Below, piece after piece: positions 9,095 to 17,648 of a stretch of DNA of 64,000 bases. Both the position numbers and the translations under genes were made by a program. The notes below the pieces were generated by a model that was given only the letters and a program-made list of their open reading frames with translations, searched no databases and was not told the origin of the DNA. How positions within the stretch are numbered: position 1 is the first letter of the stretch; each line of letters begins with the position of its first letter. This stretch comes from Opitutaceae bacterium (lineage in GTDB: Bacteria > Verrucomicrobiota > Verrucomicrobiia > Opitutales > Opitutaceae): NCBI GenBank assembly GCA_003151515.1, contig PLXS01000025.1:186001-250000 (forward strand), read 5' to 3'.

Positions 9095-10236
9095 GGTTTC
9101 AAGGTGGATAGCGCTGAATCGGCGGGGGCTGTCGAGGAATAATCCGAGATCTGGAGCGACGCGAGGGCTCTGGCGCCCCTGTGGCCCTCGTCGCGGTACC
9201 AAAGCACCGTCCGCGCCACCGTCTCCCGGAAATCCCAGCGCGGCTGCCAGGCAAGGAGGCGCCGGGCCTTCTCGATCGAGAGGCAGAGCAGCGTCGCCTC
9301 ATGCGGGGCCTTCGGATCGGAGCAATCCTCCCAGCTCCCTGGCCAGTGCCTGAGGACCTCATCGACCACCTCGCGCACGCTGCGGTTCGACTCGGGCGCC
9401 GGTCCGAAGTTGAATGCCGAGCAGAGGGCCTCCAGGGAATCGGCGTCGCCTGACGGCGCGCCGACGAGCGCCTCCCTGAGCCTTGCGGCCAGCGCCAGGT
9501 AGCCCCCGAGGGGCTCCAGCACATGCTGCCACGGCCTCGTGGCCGCGGGATTGCGCACGGCTATGGACCTGCCCGCCGCAAGCGCGCGCATGCAGTCCGG
9601 CACGATCCGGTCCAAGGCCCAGTCGCCACCGCCGATCACGTTGCCCGCGCGGGCGGAGGCTATCGCGACCGGGGGCACGATCCCGCCGGCCAGCTTCCGG
9701 GGCGAAAAGAACGAGCGGCGGTAGCCGGAGATGGCGATTTCCGAGGCCGCCTTGCTTGAACTGTACGGGTCGTGGCCGCCCAGGCTGTCATCCTCGCCGT
9801 ACGCCCTGCCGCTCTCGTTGTTCTCGTAGCACTTGTCGGTGGTCACGAAGACCGCGGCGCAGGGCTTGTTCAGCGCCCGGAGGGCTTCGAGGAGGTGGAC
9901 CGTCCCCATCACGTTGGTCGAGTACGTCTCAACCGGCTCCTTGTAGGAGCAGCGCACCAAGGGCTGGGCGGCCAGGTGGAAGACGAACTCGGGTCGAAAG
10001 GAGTGGACGGCCGCCGCCAGCTTGGCCGCGTCGCGGATGTCTCCGACCTCGTGCTGGAGGCGGCCAGCTAGCCCCAGCTGCTCAAAGAGCGCCGGTTCAG
10101 TCGGAGGCGGCAGGCTGTATCCCCGGACCTGTGCCCCCAGTGCAAGCAGCCATTCGCAGAGCCAGGATCCCTTGAAGCCCGTGTGGCCGGTGACCAGCAC
10201 CCGGCTGCCGGCGTAGGTACTTAGGAACTTTTCCAT
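9091..10236 (-). CDS. rfbG: CDP-glucose 4,6-dehydratase
   Basis: Second step of the CDP-dideoxysugar route: NAD-dependent conversion of CDP-glucose to CDP-4-keto-6-deoxyglucose. As called, 381 residues. The Rossmann motif GHTGFKGSW lies close to the N-terminus, the catalytic TTDKCYENNE segment and the YSSSK (YxxxK) motif follow, and the C-terminal half holds the expected RPWQHVLEPLGGY and PRWDF signatures of RfbG. The frame stays open to an ATG at 10359, but the ATG at 10236 gives the length usual for the family and the extra 41 residues have no conserved feature, so the shorter form is preferred. No clear Shine-Dalgarno site is seen for either start. Confidence 0.92.
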   Translation of the reverse strand: MEKFLSTYAGSRVLVTGHTGFKGSWLCEWLLALGAQVRGYSLPPPTEPALFEQLGLAGRLQHEVGDIRDAAKLAAAVHSFRPEFVFHLAAQPLVRCSYKEPVETYSTNVMGTVHLLEALRALNKPCAAVFVTTDKCYENNESGRAYGEDDSLGGHDPYSSSKAASEIAISGYRRSFFSPRKLAGGIVPPVAIASARAGNVIGGGDWALDRIVPDCMRALAAGRSIAVRNPAATRPWQHVLEPLGGYLALAARLREALVGAPSGDADSLEALCSAFNFGPAPESNRSVREVVDEVLRHWPGSWEDCSDPKAPHEATLLCLSIEKARRLLAWQPRWDFRETVARTVLWYRDEGHRGARALASLQISDYSSTAPADSALSTLKP

Positions 10237-10378
10237 GGGATGGTCGGAAAATCCCTTACGCAAAGCACGAAGCAACCGCAAGTCGCCAATGGCATCCCTG
10301 GACGTGCGCCCAGTTCCCGTTGCATCAAATGACGGGTTTTGAGCGCGCTTGTGCATCATAAGCGGCTTACGTTTACCA
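10237..10378. promoter_or_regulatory. Divergent intergenic region between rfbG and the AbiE-like pair
   Basis: About 140 bases separate the chosen rfbG start from the antitoxin-like gene on the other strand. Promoters for both directions must lie here or inside the 5' ends of the genes. I can see no convincing -35/-10 pair or operator, and part of the stretch would be coding if rfbG starts at 10359. Confidence 0.3.
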
Positions 10379-10663
10379 ATGCTATCGAAGGAAACACGGG
10401 CCTACTTTGCCGAGATTGGCCGCCGCGGCGGGCTGAGAAGCCGCCGCGCGCTTTCCCAGGAACAGGCGCGCCAGATGGTCGCCGTCGGGCTGGCGCGCTC
10501 CGCATACCGGATGTTCCACGCGCAGTGTTTCTGGTCCTATCTCCCGGACCTCCCGATCACATCCCAAAACACGTCGTGGGTGGCCGAGCAGCTGCGAAGG
10601 AACGGCAACCGGGCCGCATCGCGCCCGGCCGACAGGATCCAATCGCTCACCTCGTGCCGCTAG
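10379..10663 (+). CDS. Small antitoxin-like protein upstream of an AbiEii-like nucleotidyltransferase
   Basis: A 94-residue basic protein starting MLSKETRAYFAEIGRRGG. The N-terminal IGRRGGLRSRR segment resembles short DNA- or RNA-binding basic motifs, and the body contains RMFHAQCFWSY and a WVAEQLRRNGNR helix. I recall proteins with this pattern sitting directly upstream of AbiEii/DUF1814-type nucleotidyltransferases, and that is the arrangement here: the next gene starts at 10654, overlapping by 10 bases. An antitoxin or partner role is therefore inferred from context only. A start ten codons earlier (10349) is possible but less natural. Confidence 0.55.
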   Translation: MLSKETRAYFAEIGRRGGLRSRRALSQEQARQMVAVGLARSAYRMFHAQCFWSYLPDLPITSQNTSWVAEQLRRNGNRAASRPADRIQSLTSCR

Positions 10664-11572
10664 CTTCCCTGCAGTCGGCCATCGCAAGCCTAATCGCGCA
10701 CAACGGAACGCCTTCGAGCCATCTCGCGGGCGCGGCGGCCCTGCACCTGGAGGCCCATTGCCCGCGCGCCAGCGACGCCCTCGACTACTTTCATGACAGG
10801 GAGGCCCTCGTGGGCGAGGCATTCGCGGCGGACCGGATGGCACTCGAGCTCGGCGGGTACGAGGTGAACGTCGTCCTAAGTCAGCCCGGATTCGTCCGGG
10901 CCATCGTCGGCAGGGGCGGCGAGGCCACCAAAGTCGAATGGGCTCACAACTCGGCATGGCGGTTCCCTCCGCCCGTCCCCGATCCCGTCGTGGGCTTCCG
11001 CCTTCACCCCATCGACCTGTCAATCAACAAGGTCCTGGCGCTGGCGGGACGCGACGAGCCGCTCGATTTTCTGGACATCCTTTTCGTCCATCGGAACTAC
11101 CCATCACTCGGCAGTCTTTGTTGGGCGGCCGAGAGAAAGGATCCGGGCTACGGACCGCAGATGCTAGCGGAGCTTTTGGCCCGCAAGGGCCGCTTCCGTC
11201 CCGAAGACTTCGCCGACCTCGCCCTCGCCGCGCCTCCGAAAGTCCCCGAGCTCAAGCTTGTCTGGCTCGACGCCTTGGCTGACGCGGCGGCTTGTGCTCG
11301 AACTCCCGGCGGCCGATGCCGGCTGCCTCTACTGGAGTCCCCTGGCACGCAGCTTCGTCGCTCCCTCCGGCGCTCTTTCCAGCCTGGTCCAGCATTTCGG
11401 CTGTCCGGCAGGCGTCCTCCCATCCATCGGCGACATTCCGGCAAGCAAGGGTGACGACCTTTCGAAACTTCCGTTGGTCGAAGAGCCGGCAACCCGCCAT
11501 CGGCGGAAGAAGATTCCCTACCAGGCGAAAGCGGCGCGCAAGGGCCGCCGCCCATCGGGCGGTTCGGGTTGA
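10654..11572 (+). pseudogene. AbiEii-like nucleotidyltransferase toxin gene with a frameshift
   Basis: The frame from GTG 10654 encodes an AbiEii/DUF1814-like protein. It has HLAGAAALHL followed by RASDALDYF (the G-S/R-S-D-D nucleotidyltransferase signature, here degenerate) and DLSINKVLALAGRDEPLDFLD, which matches the conserved DL-NK-AL-R-DF-D motif of the family. At about 11275-11295 the homology leaves this frame, which runs on with low-complexity residues to a stop at 11454. It continues in the +1 frame as LVLELPAADAGCLYW and LVQHFGCPAG, ending at 11572. The restored product would be about 305 residues. Either the gene is broken by a one-base indel or the read is wrong at that spot. Confidence 0.6.
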
Positions 11573-11611
11573 CTCCAACCCCTTGTCTGTGCGGTATTTC
11601 TAGGGCCATTT

Positions 11612-12430
11612 ATGAGTCCCCAAGGCCAACCCATCCCGTTCGCAGGCACCGCCCGACGCTGGGACCTGTGGTGGCAGTTCACGGTAAGGGCGGTCGAGGC
11701 ACGCTACCGCGGCAGCATGCTCGGGATCCTCTGGGCCGTGCTGAACCCCCTGCTCATGCTGGGCGTCTACTACGTGGTCTTCGGGCTCATCTTCAGCGGG
11801 CACTTCCGGGACCCCGCCGTCGAGAACGAGACGGAATTCGCGATGACCATGTTCCTCGGGCTCACGCTCTACATGCTGATCGCCGACACGCTGGGCGTCG
11901 CGCCGCTCCTGATCGTAGCCAATGCGAACCTCGTGAAGAAGGTCGTCTTTCCTCTGGAGATCCTGCCGCTTTCCCAGGCGGGCGGACTCTGGCTCAACCT
12001 CGCGATAGGCCTCGTCCTTGCGCTTGGCGGGGCCGCCATTTTCGGGAGCGGCGTCTCCCTGGCCGGCCTGGCATGGCTTCCGGTGATCCTGCTGCCACTG
12101 CTCATGCTGTCCGCGGGGCTCGCCTGGCTGTTCGCAGCCCTGGGCGTCTTCTTCCGGGACCTTGCCCAGGCGATGCCCTTCGTCTCGCAGGTGCTCCTCT
12201 ACGCGAGCGCCGTCTTCTTTCCCGTGAGCCGCATCCCGGCGCCGATATGGGCCATCCTCAAGTGGAACCCCTTCCTGCAGACGGTCGTCCTGGCCCGGGA
12301 GGTCGTGCTCTGGGCCATGCCCGTCGATTTAAGGCGCCTCGGCTACACCTACGCGGCCGGCCTCGCCGTCCTGCTCGCGGGCCGGTGGGTGTTCATGCGG
12401 CTGCGGCCGGCGTTCGCCGACGTGATCTAG
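11612..12430 (+). CDS. wzm: ABC-2 polysaccharide exporter permease (Wzm)
   Basis: A 272-residue inner-membrane permease with six hydrophobic helices. The N-terminal amphipathic stretch VRAVEARYRGSMLGILWAVLNP is the hallmark of Wzm/KpsM/TagG transporters that carry undecaprenyl-linked polysaccharide to the periplasm. The ATPase gene wzt follows after 13 bases in the same direction. This makes the cluster ABC-transporter-dependent rather than Wzx/Wzy-dependent, in line with the absence of any recognisable wzx, wzy or wzz. It begins 39 bases after the broken nucleotidyltransferase gene. Confidence 0.92.
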   Translation: MSPQGQPIPFAGTARRWDLWWQFTVRAVEARYRGSMLGILWAVLNPLLMLGVYYVVFGLIFSGHFRDPAVENETEFAMTMFLGLTLYMLIADTLGVAPLLIVANANLVKKVVFPLEILPLSQAGGLWLNLAIGLVLALGGAAIFGSGVSLAGLAWLPVILLPLLMLSAGLAWLFAALGVFFRDLAQAMPFVSQVLLYASAVFFPVSRIPAPIWAILKWNPFLQTVVLAREVVLWAMPVDLRRLGYTYAAGLAVLLAGRWVFMRLRPAFADVI

Positions 12431-12443
12431 GGAGCCCGAAGCC

Positions 12444-13787
12444 ATGCCCAGCGACGCGCTCATCGACGTGAAGGGCCTCACCAAGGCCTATAGGATCTGG
12501 GACAGTCCGTCCTCGAGGCTCACGGCGCCCCTGATCGAGTCGGTCTCGGGGCTCCTACCCGCGGGCTCCTCAGCCCGCAGGGCGCTCGCCCGCCGCGCCT
12601 CCAGGCACTACCGCGACTTCTACGCCCTGCGCGACGTGAGCTTCTCGGTGGAGCGAGGGAAGGCGACAGGGATCATCGGCAGGAACGGCTCTGGCAAGAG
12701 CACGCTCCTGCAGCTGATCGCGGGCACGCTCGCCCCCACCGCGGGCTCCGTGCGCACGAACGGGCGCGTCTCCGCGCTCCTCGAGCTCGGGAGCGGCTTC
12801 AACCCGGAGTTCACGGGCAGGGAGAACGTGTTCCTCAATGGGGCCATCTACGGCTTCACGCGCTCGGAGATGGTCTCGCGCATGGCCGAGGTGATCGCCT
12901 TCGCGGACATCGGCGACTTCATCGATCAGCCCGTGAAGACCTACTCCTCGGGCATGATGATGCGGCTCGCTTTCGCCGTCGCCGTGAACGTGCAGCCCGA
13001 CGTGCTGATCATCGACGAGGCCCTCGCCGTGGGCGACGTGTTCTTCTCCCAGAAATGCTTCCAGAGGATCCGCGAGATCGTGCACCACGGAGCGACCCTG
13101 ATCTTCGTCTCCCACGACATGGGCGCCATCCAGTCGCTCTGCGACCGGGCGCTCCTCCTGAGCCAGGGAAGCCTCATGTTCGACGGGGACCCGGAGGACT
13201 GCGTGAGCCGGTACTTCAGCCTGCACAAGCCGTCCTCGGGCAAGGGCAAAGGGATCCCCGGCCAGCACCCCGACGTGGACGCGGCGGCGCGCGCCGCCCT
13301 GGTCGCTTCCGACGTCCTGGCCGCGGCCAAGTCGCGGCACGGGGACCGGGCGCTTGAGGTCATCGCGGCCGTGGTGGTCGACGGGCACGGGGCAGCGACC
13401 TGGGACTTCGAGATCATGCACCGGGCGTCGGTGCGCGTCCTCCTGAAGGCGAACAACGAGATCAAGAGGCCGTCCGCCGGGATCCAGGTCCATGACCGCA
13501 TGGGCACCCTCGCCTTCGCGGCCGGCACGCCCCAGCTCAACTTCCCGCTGCCGTCGCTCGCGAGGGGCCAGGAGATCCTCCTTGAGTTCCGCGTCGCCCT
13601 GAACCTGCAGCCGGGGCCCTACACGCTCTCGATCGACGCCGCGGAGTTTGACGAGGACAACCCCAACGTGGGGGTATTCTACGACCGGATTGCGGGCCTT
13701 GGGCCGCTCAACGTCGCCCATCACGGCACCGGAACCATGCCCTTCTACGGGCTGGCACAGCTGCCCATGGACATCAGCTACCTCTAG
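12444..13787 (+). CDS. wzt: Polysaccharide ABC transporter ATPase with C-terminal substrate-binding domain (Wzt)
   Basis: A 447-residue ATPase that powers export through Wzm. The nucleotide-binding domain has Walker A GRNGSGKST (79-87), the ABC signature YSSGM (167-171) and Walker B LIIDE (188-192), with the conserved histidine in FVSHDMG. After about residue 260 comes an extra domain ending in a beta-rich stretch (about 290-447: TWDFEIMHRA, LQPGPYTLSI, GVFYDRIAGL). It matches the Wzt C-terminal carbohydrate-binding domain that, in E. coli O8/O9a, recognises the modified non-reducing end of the finished chain. Export of a chain with a specific terminal modification is therefore likely. The next gene begins two bases after the stop codon. 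Confidence 0.93.
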   Translation: MPSDALIDVKGLTKAYRIWDSPSSRLTAPLIESVSGLLPAGSSARRALARRASRHYRDFYALRDVSFSVERGKATGIIGRNGSGKSTLLQLIAGTLAPTAGSVRTNGRVSALLELGSGFNPEFTGRENVFLNGAIYGFTRSEMVSRMAEVIAFADIGDFIDQPVKTYSSGMMMRLAFAVAVNVQPDVLIIDEALAVGDVFFSQKCFQRIREIVHHGATLIFVSHDMGAIQSLCDRALLLSQGSLMFDGDPEDCVSRYFSLHKPSSGKGKGIPGQHPDVDAAARAALVASDVLAAAKSRHGDRALEVIAAVVVDGHGAATWDFEIMHRASVRVLLKANNEIKRPSAGIQVHDRMGTLAFAAGTPQLNFPLPSLARGQEILLEFRVALNLQPGPYTLSIDAAEFDEDNPNVGVFYDRIAGLGPLNVAHHGTGTMPFYGLAQLPMDISYL

Positions 13788-13789
13788 CG

Positions 13790-14716
13790 ATGAGCGAGAA
13801 GCACGCAGAACGCGCCTGCTGGTGCGGGCACCCGACGCTCGAGGCCTATTCCGACGACTATCGGGTCTGCAAGGCGTGCGGGACCCTGGTCAGCCGCGCG
13901 CCCCTGGTCGAGGGGCTCTACGGCAAGGGGTACTGGACCGAGCGCCAGACGGCGCACCATGGCCTTCCCGACATCACAGAGCGCGCGAGGCTCGACCTGC
14001 CGGAGCGCTGCACGCACTGGCTTCGCAGGCTCCTGGAGGTGCGCCTGCCGCCAGCCCGGGTGCTCGAGGTCGGCTGCGCCCACGGCGGCTACGTGGCGCT
14101 CCTCGGCTGGGCGGGTTTCGACGCCATCGGGACCGAGATGAGCCTCTGGGCGGCCCGGTTCGCCCACGAGACCTTCGGGGTCACGGTCCTCGGGGGGGCC
14201 GTGGAAAAGCAGGATTTGAAGGAGGGAAGCTTCGACGTGATTGTCATGAACGACGTGATCGAGCACCTCCCCGACCCGCTCATGACCCTGCGGCACTGCG
14301 CCCGCCTCCTCTCAAGGGACGGGTTCTTCGTCATCCAGACCCCGGAATACATTGAGCACCTGACGCTCGCCGAGCTGCGGGCCACGAACGACCTCTTCCT
14401 CAAGCACATGGACAGGAACAACGAGGAGCACCTCCACCTCTTCAGCAGGCGCTCCGCCGGCTTGCTCTTCTCCAGGATCGGATTCCCCCTCCTTGACTTC
14501 TCGAACCCCGTCTACGCCTACGACATGTCCTTTGTGGCCAGCCGCGCCCCGCTCCGTGCGAACGACGAGGCCTCGGTCGCGGCCGCGCTCTGCGCAAAGC
14601 CCGTCGGCCGCCTGGTCCAGGCGCTGTTGGACAAGGCCTATGAATCCAACGACCGGTGGTGGGCGATTCAGCGCCTTGAGGCGAGGCTCAATCCGCCGCA
14701 GTCCCCGCGCTCCTAA
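13790..14716 (+). CDS. Class I SAM-dependent methyltransferase with N-terminal zinc ribbon
   Basis: A 308-residue methyltransferase of the type common in O-antigen clusters. The N-terminus holds two cysteine pairs (C10/C12 and C27/C30), giving a likely zinc ribbon. The SAM-binding glycine motif VLEVGCAHGG is at 91-100 and an acidic DVIVMNDVIEHLPDP follows, typical of Methyltransf_23. It starts two bases after wzt. Since Wzt proteins with a C-terminal domain often recognise a terminal methyl group, this enzyme is a candidate for the capping step that stops chain growth. That is inference from position; it could equally methylate an internal sugar. Confidence 0.78.
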   Translation: MSEKHAERACWCGHPTLEAYSDDYRVCKACGTLVSRAPLVEGLYGKGYWTERQTAHHGLPDITERARLDLPERCTHWLRRLLEVRLPPARVLEVGCAHGGYVALLGWAGFDAIGTEMSLWAARFAHETFGVTVLGGAVEKQDLKEGSFDVIVMNDVIEHLPDPLMTLRHCARLLSRDGFFVIQTPEYIEHLTLAELRATNDLFLKHMDRNNEEHLHLFSRRSAGLLFSRIGFPLLDFSNPVYAYDMSFVASRAPLRANDEASVAAALCAKPVGRLVQALLDKAYESNDRWWAIQRLEARLNPPQSPRS

Positions 14717-14765
14717 AACAGGCTCGCGTCACCCCTCGGATATGGTGTGAAGTGATCCCTTTTAC

Positions 14766-17600
14766 GTGCCCGTTACGCCCAAGACCATCGTTTACCTGCG
14801 ACCCGACACGATCGGCGACCTAGTCCTGTTCACGCCGGCACTGGGCCAATTCATGGAGGCGTGGCCAAAGGCGCGCCATGTCATTGTCGTAAGGGAGGGT
14901 TACGAAAGCCTATCCTCCCTCTTCCCGAAGTCCCTGGAATGGAAGGTCGCCAAGCTAAACCCATTCAAGAAACGCCCCTCGCAGTGCCGTCCGGCGCTCA
15001 AGGCCCTCCTTGGAGAGCTGGACGCCCTGGGCCCGGACCTCGTCCTCGCCCCCACGCTTAACCGGACCTGGCTTGAGATCGCGGTCGCCGCGCATTTTGC
15101 GAAGGTGCGAAGCGTCGTCCTTGGCGGCGCGGACGTGGACCCCATCTTCGCGGCCTCCCTCAGGCTCGATCTGCAGGTCGATCCGAAGAGCGCCTTTCAG
15201 GAGACCGTCCCCTCGGACCCCTCGAAGGGCGACGTGGAGAACCAGCACCGCTTCGCCGAGAAGGTGATCGGAGGTAGCCTCAAACGCCATTTCCCCGCGC
15301 TCGAGGTTGACGCCGAGATCTCCGCGAGGGCCCGGGCGATCGCGTCCAAGCACGGCCTCGGCCCCGGCGCGTGGGCCGCCGTCTTCCCGGGCGGGCTGGC
15401 GAACGTTCCCGTGAAGTCCTGGCCGGACGAGGCGTTCGGCGAGGTGGTCTCCTGGCTGCAGGCTAGGAAGGTCCAGGTCATGCTTCTCGCGCACGAGGAC
15501 GAGGCCGCGTCCGTGGAGAGGATCGCCTCCCACGCCGTGAAGCTGGGCGGCGCGCGGCCGCCGGCCTGGCTCGGAAAGGACGGCGAGGTTCCCCTTCTCG
15601 CCGGGCTCCTGAAGGACTGCGCTTTCTATGTCGGCCACGACACGGGCGCCATGCACATCGCAGGCGCCGTCGGGCGCCCGGTGGTCGGGATATTCGGAGG
15701 CGGGCACTGGCCCCGGTTCAGGCCCTCGGCGCGCCAGGCGGTCTCCGTCGTGCAGCCCCTGCCCTGCTTCGGATGCAACTGGGACTGCCACTTTGGCGAC
15801 GGTCCATGCGTCAAGACGATCCCGTCCTCGGACGTCGTGCGCGCCCTGGAGAGGGTGCTTGGCGCGGGCGCGGGCGCCATCGACGAGGTCGTGGAGTCGC
15901 GCGCGCTGCCGCCCATGGCGCTCAAGCTCATCGCCGCAGCCAATCCCGGCATCCTCGAGCTCAAGCGCGACCGGCTGGAGCGCCAGCACAAGATCGAGGA
16001 GCTCAAGAGCGAGACCGACTCCAAGGACGTCGAGATCGCCGACATCAAGAGGGCGGCCGAGGAGCGCAAGGCCGAGATGGAGTCGATCAAGGCCGAGCTC
16101 GAGGCGGAGTGCGCCCAGAAGGACACGGAGATCGCCGCGCTAAAGGGCGAGGCCGACACCAAGGACACCGAGATCGCCGCGCTCAAGAAGACGTGCAACG
16201 AGCGCGAGCAGATCGTCGTGCGGCTGGACGCGGGCCTGAAGGCCCACATCGCCGCCGTGCCCCAGTGGGAGCAGCGGGTCGCCCAGAAGGACGCCGAGAT
16301 CAAGTCGCTTGCCGAAAGGCTCGACCTGCTGTCGTCGCTCCCGCCGGACGCCGCGATGTGGGCGCAGGTCATCCGCGACAAGGACGTGCACATCACGAAC
16401 ATCGAGGGGATCGTGCGCAACCGCGAGGAGCAGATAGCGCTCCTCAACCAGTCGATCGCCAACTTCACCTCGGGCTACGCGGGGATCGAGATGGCGAAGC
16501 ACTACGGCAGGCTCCTCGCCGAGAAGGAGGCCGTGATCCAGGAGCTCAACGCGGCCTGCATCGAGCGCGAGGCCGTCATCAAGGACCTCGCGGCGGGCGT
16601 CACCTCCCCGACTGCCAGGCTGCGCAAGCTCTGGCTCGCCCTTTCTGCGGCCGCCCGGGCGAAGCTGTGGCGGCCGCTCTACGAATGGATCTTCCGCAAG
16701 GTGGTCGAGAACTACTGGATGCAGATTGGAGTGCTTCGCCAGTACGAGCCAAGGCCCATTGCCTGGGAGGAGCGCTTCCCCTCCCTGGGCGTGGCCGACG
16801 ACGCCCTTCCCAAGATGGGGATCGTGACGCCGAGCTTCTGCCAGCCCGCGTTCCTGGAGAGCACGATCGTCAGCATCCTTAACCAGGACTACCCGAAGCT
16901 CCTCTACGTCGTCCAGGACGGCGCCTCCAGGGACGCGAGCCCGGGGATCATCGAGAAGTACGCGAAAAGGCTCAGGCACTGGGAATCGGTGCCAGACAAG
17001 GGCCAGGCGGACGCCGTCAGGAAGGGCTTCTCGCACATCGAGCCCGAGCTGGGCGCCGACGACATCATGGCCTGGTTCAACTCCGACGACCTCGTGGCGC
17101 CGAGGGCGCTGCGCTACGTGGCCGCGTACTTCGCGACCCATCCCGACGTCGAGGTGGTCTACGGGCACCGGATAATCATCGACAGCGATGACCGCGAGAT
17201 CGGCCGCTGGGTCATGCCCCGGCACGAGAGGGACTCGATCGAGTGGATCGACTACGTGCCCCAGGAGACCCTGTACTGGAGGAAGCGGGCCTGGGACCTG
17301 GCGGGCGGGGTCGACACGACCTTCCAGTTCGCGCTAGACTGGGATCTCCTTGCCCGCTTCCACCGGGCCGGCTGCACGATCGTGCGCCTGCCGCACTTCC
17401 TCGGCTGCTTCCGGGTCCACTCCCAGCAGAAGACAAGCCAGGTGATCCACACGACGGGGGCCGAAGAGATGGCGCGCATCCGCCTGCGCTTCCACGGCGG
17501 CGACAAGAACAGCTCCGCGACGCTCGAGCGGCACGCCCGCAGGATCCGCTTCCGCGGCGCCCTCGCCTCCCGCCTCCTCGCGCTGGGGATACGCCGCTAG
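14766..17600 (+). CDS. Fusion: GT9 glycosyltransferase, coiled coil, GT2 glycosyltransferase
   Basis: A 944-residue protein starting at GTG 14766. Residues 1-370 form a GT9 (ADP-heptose:LPS heptosyltransferase-like) domain: VYLRPDTIGDLVLFTPAL near the start, YVGHDTGAMHIAGAVGRP near 290 and the cysteine-rich FGCNWDCHFGDGPC after it. Residues about 385-600 are a highly charged coiled coil built on repeats of the type KDTEIAALK. Residues about 675-900 are a GT2 domain: GIVTPSFCQPAFLESTI, VQDGASRDAS, and AWFNSDD near 770 as the metal-binding motif. One polypeptide thus carries two glycosyltransferases separated by a rod. The GT9 part could use the heptose made by the 50-55 kb genes. The coiled coil may set spacing, as proposed for WbdD-type molecular rulers. 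Confidence 0.85.
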   Translation: MPVTPKTIVYLRPDTIGDLVLFTPALGQFMEAWPKARHVIVVREGYESLSSLFPKSLEWKVAKLNPFKKRPSQCRPALKALLGELDALGPDLVLAPTLNRTWLEIAVAAHFAKVRSVVLGGADVDPIFAASLRLDLQVDPKSAFQETVPSDPSKGDVENQHRFAEKVIGGSLKRHFPALEVDAEISARARAIASKHGLGPGAWAAVFPGGLANVPVKSWPDEAFGEVVSWLQARKVQVMLLAHEDEAASVERIASHAVKLGGARPPAWLGKDGEVPLLAGLLKDCAFYVGHDTGAMHIAGAVGRPVVGIFGGGHWPRFRPSARQAVSVVQPLPCFGCNWDCHFGDGPCVKTIPSSDVVRALERVLGAGAGAIDEVVESRALPPMALKLIAAANPGILELKRDRLERQHKIEELKSETDSKDVEIADIKRAAEERKAEMESIKAELEAECAQKDTEIAALKGEADTKDTEIAALKKTCNEREQIVVRLDAGLKAHIAAVPQWEQRVAQKDAEIKSLAERLDLLSSLPPDAAMWAQVIRDKDVHITNIEGIVRNREEQIALLNQSIANFTSGYAGIEMAKHYGRLLAEKEAVIQELNAACIEREAVIKDLAAGVTSPTARLRKLWLALSAAARAKLWRPLYEWIFRKVVENYWMQIGVLRQYEPRPIAWEERFPSLGVADDALPKMGIVTPSFCQPAFLESTIVSILNQDYPKLLYVVQDGASRDASPGIIEKYAKRLRHWESVPDKGQADAVRKGFSHIEPELGADDIMAWFNSDDLVAPRALRYVAAYFATHPDVEVVYGHRIIIDSDDREIGRWVMPRHERDSIEWIDYVPQETLYWRKRAWDLAGGVDTTFQFALDWDLLARFHRAGCTIVRLPHFLGCFRVHSQQKTSQVIHTTGAEEMARIRLRFHGGDKNSSATLERHARRIRFRGALASRLLALGIRR

Positions 17601-17648
17601 GGGCTTGTTTTTTTGCCGTGACTTTCGAAGCCTAACCTCTTTGCCCGA

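Noticed and set aside
17601..17648. T-run at 17608-17614 after the GT9-GT2 gene, considered as a terminator
   Set aside because: I could not find a stable stem before the T-run, so it is not listed as a terminator.
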